From contig JAKSGN010000033.1 of the NCBI GenBank assembly GCA_024180945.1, positions 2,232,001-2,296,000 on the forward strand: a stretch of DNA of 64,000 bases. Direction: 5' to 3'. Both the position numbers and the translations under genes were made by a program. This stretch comes from Macrophomina tecta (Eukaryota; Ascomycota; Dothideomycetes; Botryosphaeriales; Botryosphaeriaceae). Positions 11,643-24,848 of the stretch are shown here, piece after piece; position 1 is the stretch's first letter; each line of letters starts with the position of its first letter. Under the pieces are notes generated by a model. It was not told the origin of the DNA. It made no database searches and saw only the letters and a program-made list of their open reading frames with translations.

Positions 11643-13495
11643 ACGTGTTTCACCACCGAGCCGTCCAAACCACCGAGCCGTCCACTTCCTCACCAAAAAC
11701 GCATCGGATGAAAACTCAACACGATGCATCACCACAACGCTATGAAATCATCCCAGAAAACTCAGTATATTAACCTTGCTATCCAATCTATTGATACCCA
11801 CGCGTCGCACAGCGAAAGAGCTACCTGTCGCGAGTACCTTGCTCCCCGATCAACCGTACGCGACCGACGCGCAGGTGCCATACCACGCGTAGAAGCTGTG
11901 CCTAACGGCAAGAAGCTTACCAAACATGAAGAAGGCGCGATTGTCGAGCGTATACTGGACCTGGATTCGAGAGGGTTTCCGCCCTCCAAGGATATACTAC
12001 GTGATATGGCCAACAAATTGCTGGCAGAGCGCGACGGGGGTACCGTGGGCAAGAACTAGCCAGACAGGTTCATCAGCCGCAGAGATGAGCTCAAAACGTG
12101 CTGGACTCGCGCGTACGATCGCCAGCGAGCCTTAAACGAGGACCCAGTGGTTATCGAGCGGTAGTTCGACCTCGTTCGCTCTGTGAAGGAGAAGTACGGT
12201 ATCCTAGACGAGGATACGTACAACTTTGATGAAACTGGCTTTATGATGGGCGTAATAGGCTCTCTGCTAGTTATTACAGGCTCTGAAAGGCGCGGAAAAC
12301 GAAAATTTATCTAGCCAGGCAATCGCGAGTGGACTTTAGTTATTAACGCGATTAGCGCGCTCGGTTGGACGATCCCACCCTTTACGATCTTCGCCGGCAA
12401 GAACCACATTAACACTTGGTACGAAGACACCTCTGGCATGGAGGACTGGGTTGTTGCTGTCAGCGTCAACGGCTGGACGATAAATGAGCTTGGAGTGAAG
12501 TGGTTAGAGCACTTTAACGCGCATATAAAGTCGCGTACTGTGGGGGTGTACCGGCTGCTCATAATCGACGGCCACGAGAGCTATAACTTAATTGAGTTCT
12601 AGGATCTGTGCAAGGAGGAGAAGATTATTACCGTCTGTATGCCGTCGCATTCGTCGCACCTCCTGCAGCCGCTTGATGTGGGCATTTTCTCGCCGTTAAA
12701 GCGGGCGTACCGCTCTTAGATCTCAGGCTTGGCGCGCTTGATGGCCACAAAAATCGACAAACCAGCCTTTATACAGGCGTACAAGGCGGCTTATTACAAG
12801 GTGTTCACAAAGGAGAATATCTGTGCAAGCTTCCGAGGAGCTGGCTTGGTGCCGCTCGACCCGCAGGTTGTGTTATCGAAGGTTGATGTCAGGCTTCGTA
12901 CGCCTACACCGCCTGCACCAGAGGCTGTCCCATGGGAATCCAAAACGCCCAGCAATATGCGCGAATTAGAGGCCCAATCAAGGCTACTTTATCAGCAGAT
13001 AAGGCAGTATTGCAGCTCCTCACCTACAGAGGCGCGTGGATCGCTTCAATCGCTCGTAAAAGGCGCGTCATTCATGGTGCACTCTGCTGTGTTAGTACGC
13101 GACGAACTCTCTGCCCTTCAAAGGGCCACAGAGGCCGCAAACAAGAAGAAACAGCGTAAAAGAAAGTACGTACAGAATCGGGGCACGCTAACAATGGTAG
13201 ACGGCGGTCAGCTATCTAATCCTCAGGGCGCTGGGGGGGCAGAGGGCAGCGAACAGCCCTCTAAGAAGGCTCGCGCAGAGGGCGCGCAGGGGGCTCAACG
13301 GCGCTGTGGGAACTGCGGCAAGACCGGGCACAACAGACGGACTTGTACAGAGGAGGTAACAGGTACTGAGTAATCTAGGATCGCTACTAGTTTATTGAAA
13401 TTTTTGTGTTGTGTTGAATAACTTGAGTTCAAAGTGTGATGTTGGTGAGGAAGTGGACGGCTCGGTGGTTTGGACGGCTCGGTGGTGAAACACGT
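11643..13495 (+). mobile_element. pogo/Fot1-like DNA transposon, broken copy
   Basis: 1,853-bp Tc1-mariner superfamily element with terminal inverted repeats of about 53 bp (11643-11695 and 13443-13495) starting ACGTGTTTCACC. It is flanked by TA (11641-11642 and 13496-13497), the usual target of this superfamily. Each terminal repeat holds two copies of ACCACCGAGCCGTCCA in tandem. It lies inside the integrase region of Gypsy-1 copy E. Confidence 0.95.
11724..13373 (+). pseudogene. pogo-like transposase, disrupted by stop codons
   Basis: Homologue of the intact transposase at 51825-53486. The N-terminal part is open from ATG 11724 to a TAG at 12057. The middle contains stops near 12161 (TGG to TAG), 12312 (CAG to TAG), 12599 (CAG to TAG) and 12717. 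The C-terminal 214 codons are open from 12729 to 13373. The catalytic DETGF and IIDGHES segments and the HLLQPLDVG segment remain visible, as does a C-terminal CCHC zinc knuckle (CGNCGKTGHNRRTC). Most stops are CpA or TpG transitions, consistent with a light round of RIP. CpA and TpG remain common, in contrast to neighbouring retroelements. Confidence 0.92.
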
Positions 13496-16400
13496 TAGGC
13501 GAGTCCTTCTATATTTACTATCTTAAGGTATAGTAGGTAATATACGTACTTTATTATTCTATTAATAATAATTAGGATTAAGTTATACTTAATCTTAGTA
13601 AGTAGTTTTTCTAACTTAGATAGGTCCGTAATAAAGTCTAGCGAGATAGATTACTAAGGGCACTTCGGTACTAATAGCGGCTAAAGTAGTTTATAGAACG
13701 TATACCTCGCGGCCTTACTTCTAATATAAAGGTCGTATTATAAGACTACCCATTAAATAGTTCTTTTTAGTTTTAGAAAGTAGTAACTTCTTATAATTTA
13801 CTCTATCGTCTTATTTATTTCTTAAGAACTATATACTAGGGCTTTATATATATCCTTTATAAGCTTTTCCCGTAGTTTAACTGGGACGTAGACTAATTCT
13901 AAAAATAGAATTATACTATCTACGTTTCTAGTTACTTAGGAGTTATTATCGAGTTCTTTAATTTCTTAAGTCATTATATTATCTATATAGGCTTCTTAGA
14001 TCTTCTACTTCTATTTATTACCTTTAAGGCATATCGCTAGGGCGAATAGTTTAACTAGAGTAAGCGAGTCGTCTAGTTCTTTTTTAAGCTACGTTTATTC
14101 TAGGCTATAAATAGCTATAATCTAGTAGCTATAGCTAGTGGGTATAAAAGACCCGTCCTTCTATATATTAAGTATTATAGGTTATAGACCTAGCTTTTCT
14201 TTAATATAGTTAGCTTATCTACTTAGCGTATCTACGCGAGCATTCTTAGATTTCTTTCTATAGATAATCTTTATATTATAAGACGCTAGCTCTTTAGCCT
14301 ACTAAATCTATCGACGGTTTAATTTCTTAGTAGTAGTAAAGTGCGAGAGGTTCTTATAGTTATAGTAGACTATAACTTAGTACTTAGCGCTTTTAAGATA
14401 GTATCTCTACTCTTTAAAAGCTATAACTATAGCTAAGAGTTCTTTATTATAAATATTATAGTTTTTCTTAGTAGGTATTATTTTTCTTAAGTAGTAGGCG
14501 ATGGGGTATAGTCGGCCTTTTTTATTTAGCTAACTAAGTACGGCTTTTATAGCGTAGTCTAAAGCATCGGTTTCTACTGTAATTAGTAGATCTAGGTTAT
14601 AGAGCTCTAGAACTAGTACTTCTATAAATATTCACTTTAGTAAGTCGAATACTTATTATTATCTTTCTTTTTATATAAATCTATGTTTCTTTCTAGTAGT
14701 GTCGGTTAGAGGTGCCGCTATTTTAGCGTAGTTTATAATAAACTTCTGGTAAAAGTTAGTAAATTTAAGAAAGAATTATACTTTTTTAATAGTTCGCGGT
14801 ATTAGCTAGTCTCTAATTACGTCTAGTTTCTTATCATCTATACCAATATATCCGGGGGTAATAATAAACCCTAGGTATTTTTTTTTTTATATATACTACT
14901 CACTTTTTTCTAGAGCTACTTAGAGATTTCGCTCGTCTAAGGCCTTTAGAACTTTTTTTACGTACTTAGTATATTTCTCGAGCGTCTTCGAGTATATTAG
15001 AATATCGTCTAGGTAAGCTAAGGCGAATATATCTAAATATAAATATAGGGTATTATTAACTAAGCTATAGAAGATAGCCGGTGCGTTAGTAAGCCCGAAA
15101 GGTATTACCGTATACTTGTAATATTTAAATCGCGTTCGAAATACCGTCTTCTATTCTTTATCTTTCTTAATATGGACTAGGTAGTAGTCTTCTCGGAGGT
15201 CTAGTTTTATAAAAAACTTAGCGTTACGAAGCTTATTCTATAATATACTAATATGAGGTAGTAGATATTAGTTTTTTACCGTAATATTATTTAGCTATCT
15301 ATAGTTAATGTAGAGGTAGAGCTTACTATTCTTTTTAAAAACGAATAGAATAGGGTATTCTACCGGCGACTATAAGGGTTATATATATCCTTATTCTAGG
15401 TTTTTATTAATATATTCCCGTAGTGCTTCAGCCTCTATCTTAGATAAGAAGTAAATAGGCTTAAAAGTAGGTTATATTCCCAGGAGTAGAAGTATCTTAT
15501 AATTCTATAGCTAATACTCTAGTAGTTATTCCTTACCTCTTTCTTAGAATATTCTTAGTATATTCTAGAACTTCTATAGAACTATCTTTAATTTTAGTAT
15601 AGGTACTAATTTATTCTTAGTAGGTCTTATAATTTCGCTAAGGTCTACGCTAACCTTAGCTATCGAAATATCTTTATTATTATAGCTCTTATACCCGAGG
15701 GGACTAGTACTTACTCTATTCTAGTAGCCGTATCGTCTATTAAGTCTCTAGGGGTAGTTTCTTTCGACTAGCTTTAGGCTATTCTTATTCTTATTCGTAA
15801 GGCCCTATATTATTTAGGTAAGAGTCTTCTACTTAATATCTTTACTAGGTCTTATATAAACTATATAGGCCTTTTCTTCTCGTCTAGTTATAAGCTTTAG
15901 CGCTTAGTAGCTAATAGTCTTAATATCTATAGATATATTATTATTCTACTATCTTAGCTTAGAGGTTTTACTCTAGCTTTTAGGCTCTAGCGCTTTCTTT
16001 TAGCTCTATTAGCTTCTTCTTACTGTTGTGAGGTAGCGTCTATAGTATTTATTAGAGAATGTAATAGTTTTTATTCTCTAGCTAATATATAGCTCGTAAG
16101 TCTTTAGCTACGATATTCTAAGAATAATATCGTATTTAGAAATTATTATTATTACGTCGAGGTTAATTCATTCTCGGTAATTACTAATAGTAAGAAATAC
16201 TTTTCCTATCTTAATTCATATCTAGCTATTTTTATATTCCGCTAGGAAGCCGTTTACCGTACTTAGCTAATAAGAATAATCCTTAGCTTACTAGAGTAGT
16301 TAGTTCTTAATAATAAACTTAGAATCGATAAATACGCCTTATATACCGCTATCGATTATAGCTATCGCCTTTTTCCCGTAGAATATAACTAGGATGTATA

Positions 16401-18555
16401 AAAGTTGATATAGGTTTAATCTAGTAGGTATAATTTCGTTCGCTATATATATAATCTAGTTAAGGAACCTATCTAACGGCCTCTTCTAGGGTTTTTATCT
16501 AGGGGAGCCGTCTAGTTTTTTAATATAGGTCGTTCTATTATTTTATAATGGATATACTTATTCTATTTATTAACTAAAATTAGGGTATCTTTCTATTACG
16601 TCTATCTACCGCGTTTAATTAGTTATCTCTAGTAGATCTACCCATTTTAAACCTAGTACTAGAAGGTAGGCATATCGTATTTTTCGTAGGGTATTTATTA
16701 TAAGGTGCCCCTGTCCCTAGTTACTATACCATACTAATAGAGGGTATAGGCTATATTATAAAGATATTATAGGTTTTATCATTATCGTACCCCCTATACC
16801 TTGTTCTTTAGCTAAGATACGAGCTCGTTAGCTATCTCGAGTAGTAATTCTTTCTAGGGATTCTAGGTATCGTCTTACTATACGCGTGCGTATATCTTTT
16901 CTTACTATACCTTATATTACTGCGTCCCGAGGTTAATTATAGGGCCTAAAATCTAGGTAACTGTAGGTTCTAGGCTATTAGTAATGCGGCGTATCTCTCC
17001 GTATTAGATTAGGTATTTAGTTATTCTTATAAGTATAGCTTTATTCTACTATTACTTATTATTGATCGTGCTTAACTCTAGAATACTATTATATAGTTCT
17101 TCTATATCGCTGTTAACTAGGTTCTCATTATTAGAAAAGGCTTTAATAAGCTCTTTCTCTATTCTTAGAGTTATATTAACGTATTATAGCTTTTTAGAAT
17201 ACTAGTCTATAGCATCCTTATTGCTCTAGTAAGTAGTATAGTTATTATTATAGTAGGCTATCTAGCTAAGCCTCTAATACTCGGGACTCTAGCTTTCTTT
17301 ACTTCGTTTATCGAATTCGGCGAAAGGGTTTTCTTACTTAGTAACCGTAGAGACTTCTCGGCTTTCTAGTTCTTACGTTATAGCTAAGACTTATTTATTC
17401 TTCTTAAGGTAGTAGTGTGTCTTTTTCTAAGTTTTATCGTAGTAGACATATAGTTCTTTTTTAAATTTTTATTTTTACTCTAGAATCTATTCTTTATATT
17501 ACTTTCTCTTATAGCCCTTATTCTTTTCTCTATAGTAGTTATTTCTTTTAGGTGGGTCATTTTAGCGATTAATATTATCTAGCTCTATAATATCTCCTTC
17601 TTTCTAAGTATATCTAGGACACGCTAGGCGCGAAGTATTAGCTCTATAGTTTATCTTATATTTCTTAGATTAGCGTTCGAAGAGGTGGTTATCGTATTTA
17701 ATAGCTAGCTTAATAAGCTCGTCTAGGGTCTTAGAATTATCTTATATTATAAGTTAGTCTTTAACTCTTTTCTTAAGTCCTCAGTAGTAGTAGTTTATAA
17801 GAGCGCGGTTAAACTAGTTATTTAGGTATACTACGGTCTTTTAGAACTCTATAGTATAGTCCGCTACTAAGGTCTTTTAGTAGATATTTTTAATGGCTCG
17901 TTGGGCCTTATTAACCTCGTCGAGGTCTCCGAAGCTTTACTTAATTTAAGTTACGAAGTACTTATAGCTACTAAAGACTTTTTTAGTATTCTTTTTACGT
18001 ATTTCTAGTTCTTTCTCTATTCGATCTCTAAGGTAGGGCTCGAACTACTATATCGTAATATTATAGAGATAGGTAGCTACGAATATTACCTTTTTATCAT
18101 TAGTAGAAAAGTTCCTAGAGTTAAAGAAGAAGTATAAGTTAAGTTATAAGAGAAAGATCTAGAGCTTTTTTTAGTTACTATAAAATAGATCTAGCTTAGC
18201 CGTCTTTATACTTCTATTAGGGGGTTAAGTCGTTATTAATACCGGAGTATAAACGGGTACCGGGGTAGGGGTTATCGGAATAGCTTAGTTACAAAGTTTG
18301 CCTATTTATTAATAGAGCTAGGTGTTCTTATTAGTCTACTCCTAGAGTTATCTATATAGTTCGCCGATCTGGCCTTATATATCTTAAATAACCTAAAAGA
18401 GGTCGGCTATAGTTAGCTATAAAAAACTATTATTATTTATATTAACGTTATTTATTATATTACTTAGTTAGCATTAAGTGTCGGGTAATACTATTTTTAT
18501 TATTAAGTATTCTTCTTCTCGGAACTACTCTTTTTTATAAAGATAGTAGTTAAAG

Positions 18556-19343
18556 TATAATAATGGCCTCTTCTACTAGGCTTTAAAATCGCCTAGTAGA
18601 ATTAGGTAGCTAAAGGGTTTACCTTAAAGAATAAGAGAAGAATAAAGAATTAGAATAATAATAGTAATTATATAATATATTAGTATATAGTACGCGTTAG
18701 GCTTATTATCTCTAATAGAGTTATATTAGAACTTTAAGTTAATTATAAAGGTTAAAGTACTATCTAAGAAGTATATCTATATACTATAAAAAAGCTATAA
18801 TAATCTATAGATTAAGATGACTATTAGATTAGTTATAGTATTAAATTATTCTAAGGGTTAGATCTTTGCTAAGGCTTCTAATCTATAAGTAGATCGGGTA
18901 GACTATATATAACTTAGGCGCTAATACTTATTTCCTAGAATCCGACTTCTTATATTAGTTAAGAAAATATTCTACTACTAGACTATTATCTCTTAGACTA
19001 TATAAGTTATTTAACTTTATTCTATTCGTTTTTCTAGTCTAAAGTTAGCTTTTAGGATTTATAATCTCTCTTTTATAGGTATTCTTCCCCTACGGGAGTT
19101 TAATCTAATCGGTATTTCCGTAGTCTTACTATACTACGTAGGTATTACTTTTATATAGGCTTCTATTACTACCTTATCGAGGCTTATACGCACTGTCTTT
19201 TCTTAAGGCTAGTTTTCCCGTACGGGCGTACTAGTAGTACGGCTCTACTATTCTTATAGGTTTCTAGCTCCTACGGTGTCTTTTTCCGTGCAGGCTTTCT
19301 GCCTATGGGATTATAAAGCCCTTATGCCCTAGGGTTCGTAATA
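18556..19343 (-). repeat. LTR of Gypsy-1 copy E (5' LTR in element orientation)
   Basis: 788 bp, from TATAATAATGGCCTC to GGGTTCGTAATA. In element orientation it is followed by the leader CTTTAACTACTATCTT, where a primer-binding site is expected. Confidence 0.9.
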
Positions 19344-19348
19344 CTAAT

Positions 19349-22300
19349 AATAAAAGAACTATCTTAGCTACTAAAGAATAATCTAAAACTTCTAATTATA
19401 ATACTTTTTACTAGTCTATCTATAGTATTAAAGCCTACTTAACTTACTAAAAAGCTAAGAATATTAGTAAATACTATCTAAAAAACTAGAAATGCCTACT
19501 AAACTAGGGCTATAGTAGATAAGCCCCTTACTCTATAAAACTATAGTAGTATTAACTAAAAATACTATAGAATATCTACTAGAGAACGAAGAGAACTCTA
19601 TAAAATATAAAAATTACTAGATTATTATAATAAAGATTAATAAACACTAAGCGCTTACTCTTATTAACTTAGTATTATAAGGGAACTATATTTTAAACTA
19701 ATTTATAGAAAAAGCTAACCTAAAGCCCTAAGAAAAGAACTAATTCTATTAGCTAAAAATAGTTAATAGATTATCTAGCTTCTTTAAAGATAGAAAGATA
19801 ATTATTAAAACCCTAAAACTAATTCTTAAATATAAAGACGATAGAGAATATATCTATCTAGATATTACTAAGATTTCTAAGTATAATATTATTCTCGATA
19901 TTTCTTAGTAAAAGAAATAGAAAGTATAATATAACTAGAATAATAAAGAAATTATTCTTAAGTCTAAAAAATAAAATTAAAAAGAACTAAAATAAAAACT
20001 ATATACTATAGCTAAATCTATTATCTATATAAGCCTAATCTCGAAAGCTACACTAGAAAAAAATATAAAAGAAGAAATAAATAATTAAAATAATATAATA
20101 CTACTCTACTACTATAAATAAAGAATGAACCCGATAGATTAGTACTATTAAATAAGAAGAACTAAACTACCTAATATTTATAAAAGAAGATAATTCTACT
20201 AGAATATATAAATAGTATTTTAATAGTATTTCTAAGAAGTACTACTAGTTTAAAAAGATTTTTAGAGAAAAGATTAAAGATATACTACTAAAATACTAAC
20301 TATAGAACTATAAGATTAATCTAAAACTAAATACTAAACCTTAATTTAGACTATTATACCTAATATTAGAAAAAGAATTATAAGTAATAAGAGAATATCT
20401 AGATCTATTACTAAAGAAAAAATATTTTTAACTTTTTTAGTCTTTAGTAGAATTATCTATTCTCTTTATACTAAAACTAGGAGATAAGTTATATTTTTAC
20501 ATAGATTATAGATCTTTAAATAATATTACTATTAAGGACCGCTACTCTCTACTCTATATTAATAAACTAAGAAATTACCTCTTAGAAGTATAGTTTTTTA
20601 CTAAACTAGACCTATAGAATAAATACTATCTTATTTAAATTAAAGAAGAATATAAATAGAAAACTATATTTTAAATCTAATATAACCTATATAAATATTT
20701 AGTAATATTTTTTAAACTTACTAATACTTCTACTATATTCTAGGCCCTTATTAACTATATTCTATAGAAATATCTAGATAGATTTTATATAGCTTATCTT
20801 AATAATATTCTAATTTACTTAGAAACCCTAGAAGAATATAAGAAATATATATCTAAGATTTTCTAGAAACTACTTAAATATAGCCTCTTAGTTAAACTAA
20901 AAAAATATATCTTTTATACCTAGAAGATTAAATTCCTAGGCTTTATTATTAAACTAAAAAAAGTAGTTATAGACCTAAGAAAGATAAAAGATATTCTAAA
21001 ATAGTCTAAACTAAAAAATATTAAAGAAGTATAAGTCTTTTTAGAGTTTATTAACTTTTATTAGCGGTTTATTAAATAATACTTCTATATAGCTAAATTA
21101 CTAATTTAACTTACTTAAAAAGATACCTTATTCACCTAGAAAGAACTATAATAGAAAGTGTTTAACTAACTTAAAAAGACCTTTATAAAAGTTTCTATAT
21201 TAATTATATTTAATTTTAATAAGCCTCTCTATCTTAAAACTAATATATTTAGCTATACTATTAGTGCTACTCTTAGCTAGCTAGATAATAAGAAAAGACT
21301 ATATTCTATCGCGTACTACTTTTATAAAATATTACTGTAACAGCGGCCTCTTCTACTAGGCTTCGGAATCGCCTAGTAGGGTTAGGTAGCTAAAGGGTTT
21401 ACCTTAAAGAATAAGAGAAGGGTAAAGAATTAGAATAATAGTAGTAATTACGTAATATATCGGTGCGCAATACGCGTTAGGCTTATTACCTCTAATAGTA
21501 TTGTATTAGAACTTTAAGTTAACTATAAAGGTTAAAGTACTATCTAAGAAGTATATCTATATACTATAGAAAAGCTATAATAATCTATAGATTAAGACGA
21601 CTATTAGATTATTCTAAAGATTAGATCTTTGCTAAGGCTTCTAATCTATAAGTAGATCGGGTAGACCGCACGTAATTTAGGCGCTAATATCTATTTCCTA
21701 GAATCTAACTTTTTATATCGGTTACGGGAATATTCTACTGCTAGACTATTATTTTTTAGACTATATAGGTTATTCGACTTTATCCCGTTCGTTTCTCTAG
21801 TCTAAAGTTAGCTTTTAGGATCCGTAATCTCTTCTTTATAGGCGTTCTTTCCCTACGGGAGTTTAATCTAGTCGGTGTTCCCGTAGTCTTATTATACCAC
21901 GTGGGCGTTGCTTTCGTACGGGCTTCTATTACTACCTTACCTAGGCCCGTACGCGCCGTCTTCCCTTAAGGCTAGTTTTCCCATGTGGGCGTACTAGTAG
22001 TGCGGCTCTATTATTCTTATAGGTTTCTAGCCCCTGCAGTGCTTTTTCCCGTACGGGCTTTCCGCCCGTGGGGTTATAAAGCCCTTATATCCTAGGGTTC
22101 GTAATAATTACCTATAGAACTTAACTATAAGATATATAATAAAGAACTACTCGTAATTATTATAGTATTTAAGAAATAGCGATATTACCTTAAGAAAGCT
22201 AACTATAAAATTATAATATATTTAAATTATAAAAATCTAGAATACTTTATAACTACTAAGATATTAAATAGAAAATAAGTATAATAGATAGAATAACTTA

Positions 22301-24235
22301 CCCTCTTCTACTTTAAGATTTACTACTATAAAGAAAATAAAAATAGTAAAATAAATATACTTAGCCGTAGAGCTAATTATATAAAAAAAAGCTAGAATTA
22401 TTGCTAGTAGTACTTTAATAAAATAATAATAGTATATTAGGCCCTAACCGCCCCTAAATTATTAAAGAACTTAATACACTATAAAAAGAATAAATACTAG
22501 TACTAATTATAAGACTAAAAAGTTTTATTAATAATAATAAGTCTTTAAAAGCCCTAATATCTAAATAAAAACTCAAAGATAATAAGAAACTATAAAATAA
22601 AAAACCTATGCCTATACTAGAAGAAACTATAGAAAAAGTAATAAATTAAAAAAAAGATAATACTACTACTTAGAAATAAATTATTTAAAGAAAATATAAT
22701 AATAACCTACTATTTTAAAAACTACTATAATAAATAGGTACTTCTAAATATAATAACCCTAATCTAGTCTAAGATTATAAAGGTAATATACTATTTTATA
22801 AAAAAATCTACGTATTAATATCTCTATATAAATAACTAACTAAGGAATACTACGAATTTATAGTTTATAAATATCTAGAAATAATAAAAACCTTAGAACG
22901 ACTTATAAGATACTTCTATTTTTTCTAAATAAGAAAAATAGTAGAAAAAGTTATCTAGAAATATAATAAATATATAAAGAATAAAGCGGTATAATATATA
23001 CTATATAAATAGCTATAGCTTATTATAACGCTAACTAAATCCTAAGAATTAGTTATAATAGACTTTATTACTAATCTACTAATTTTATTAGACTCTATAA
23101 CTAAAATATAATATAATGCTATTCTAGTTATTATTAATTATTTAATAAAATAGGTATACTTTATTTCTTATAATAAGAAAATTAAAGTAAATAGCTACAT
23201 CTATCTCTTTCTTAAATATATTTTTACCTACTATAGAATGCCTAAGGAACTAATTATAGACTAGAATCTATAATTTAGAGCTAAGTTCTAGTAAACCTTA
23301 GTCTATAAACTAAAAACTAAATATAAGATATTAATAATAATATACCTATAAACTAATAGATAAACGAAATAAACTAATTAGATACTAGAGTAGTATCTAA
23401 GATTCTATTTAAACTATAGATAAAATAATTAGATTAAACTTCTATTACTAGCCTAATATATATATAATAGTATATTAATAAAAGTTATATAAACTATACC
23501 CTTCTATATTAACTATAGTTTTAATTCTATTATCTTTAGAAAATTCTAGATCTACAAAGTACTTACCTAAAAAGCTATACTTAGAATAGATTAACTATAT
23601 AAATTATACTAAGAACTAGCTTAAGATATTAAATTTACTATATACTAAATAGCTATATACTATAATAGACGGCGCTAGGCGTCGCTATCTCTAAAAAAGA
23701 GAAATAAAGTCTAGCTTCTTAAAAAAAATATTAAAACTATATAATTAAATAATAAATTAGACTATAAGAAAATTAAACTCTACTAGATTAAAAAAAACTT
23801 TTATCTATTTTCTTTAAACTTAAATTACTAAAATAAGTAAGTATATATCTAGTTTTTTATATCTTCTTACTTAAACCCATATATAGTAACGCTAAACCTA
23901 ATCTAGAAATTAAAATATACTCTAATAACGCCGATAGAGAATTGCTAGTAGAAAAAATCCTTAATAAAGACTAAATTAACGGTTAATATAAATATTTTAT
24001 TAAATAGAAAGAAATAAACCCTACTAAAAATTCTTAGAAATTCTTATAAGAACTAGTGTCTTATCTTAACTATAAAGAACTTATCTAGAAATACTACTAA
24101 TAAAATTTTAACTACTTAAACCTAGAGTATTCTTTTATAATATAAAACCTAGAGGAGATATTAAGAATATCTAAAACTAATCTACTAATATCTCTTAAGA
24201 AACTATCCTATTAGAACTTACTATATTACTACTAT
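19349..24235 (+). pseudogene. RIP-degraded gag-pol of Gypsy-2
   Basis: Polyprotein remnant interrupted by the solo LTR at 21336-22106. The reverse transcriptase includes an active-site-like YLNNILIYLE (about 20795, from [10 protein letters not shown]) and INFY.RFIK (about 21050). RNase H resumes at 22112 (YNKELL). The integrase lies roughly at 22850-23700 and a chromodomain at about 23940-24100 (VEKILNKD, YKYFIK.KE). So this is also a chromovirus. Stops are TAG or TAA at former Gln/Trp codons. Confidence 0.85.
21336..22106 (-). mobile_element. Solo LTR of Gypsy-1, minus strand
   Basis: 771 bp, from TGTAACAGCGGCC to GGGTTCGTAATA, with the perfect 5-bp duplication ATTAC (21331-21335 and 22107-22111). 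It splits the RNase H region of Gypsy-2. It is intermediate in RIP damage, between the clean solo LTR at 10831 and the older copies. Confidence 0.95.
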
Positions 24236-24239
24236 TTAA

Positions 24240-24799
24240 ACTTAATAGCTATACTATATATATCTTCTTAAGTTCTAGCTTCTTTAAAAATAATAAAACA
24301 TAACGTACTATTTTACACTTTTAATTATTAAAAAACTATTTCTACTACTCTAAATGCTTTAAACAGGCTATAGAAGTAAGAAGAAAGTTTTAAGCTATCT
24401 TTAAAGTCTATTAAGAAGTAGATAGTATCTTAGTAGTAGCTAAATATTTTTTATAAAGATAATCGCGCTTTTAATTAACTAAGTTCTTTATAACTATTAA
24501 TAACTACTTACTAAGAACTAGAAGAATCTATAATCTTAAACTAAGATACTCTAAATATTATAGCTATAACCCTAATAGATATACTTAGAATAATAAAAAG
24601 ATAAAGTTTCTAGCTCTTTTTTTAGTAATATCTTATACTTCTTATTCTTTTTATAGTAGTAACTATAGAAAGGTATAATAATAACTTCTAGATAAGTAAT
24701 ATAAGTAGCTAAACTACGGTGCTTAGAAAACTTATAACTAGATATTATAAAATAAGATTAGAAATAAGTAATAAAACGAACGAGAAAGAACTACTCTAT
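24240..24799 (-). pseudogene. Antisense Cys-motif/coiled-coil gene of Gypsy-2
   Basis: On the strand opposite to Gypsy-2 pol, between its chromodomain and 3' LTR. Exon 1 reads from about 24799 to 24550 and contains LATYITYLE, then a stretch with repeated Tyr where Cys is likely lost, and SKYIYQGYSYN. The frame then changes at a TAG acceptor-like site, and exon 2 from 24517 reads as a Lys/Leu/Gln-rich coiled coil once TAA/TAG are taken as former Gln (for example NQKRDYLYKKYL). The order of parts, strand and position match the Gypsy-1 antisense gene although the sequences differ widely. The apparent intron (about 32 nt) is short, so the exact splice sites are uncertain. Confidence 0.55.
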
Positions 24800-24848
24800 A
24801 CTTATAGCTTTAAACTTTTAGGCTAAAAGTTACCTAGAGGGGGGATAG

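Larger units (their letters stand above)
9884..18500 (-). pseudogene. RIP-degraded gag-pol of Gypsy-1 copy E
   Basis: Same domain order as copy A, on the minus strand: gag with zinc knuckle (about 17440), protease (about 16350), reverse transcriptase with an intact YLDDIL at about 15000-15030, RNase H (about 14200-14600), integrase (about 13300-14000, continuing past the insertions to about 10350) and chromodomain (about 9960-10090). It is interrupted by the solo LTR and the pogo element. Numerous RIP-type stops; not functional. Confidence 0.88.
8316..19343 (-). mobile_element. Gypsy-1 copy E, full length, minus strand, with nested insertions
   Basis: Complete LTR retrotransposon in minus orientation. 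LTRs are 8316-9103 and 18556-19343, both 788 bp. The target duplication is CTAAC (8311-8315) against CTAAT (19344-19348), which differ by one RIP-type change. A purine tract (reverse complement of CTATCCCCCCTCTTAAG) adjoins the left LTR. A solo LTR (10831-11602) and a pogo-like transposon (11643-13495) sit inside its integrase region. Without these the element is about 8.4 kb. Confidence 0.93.
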
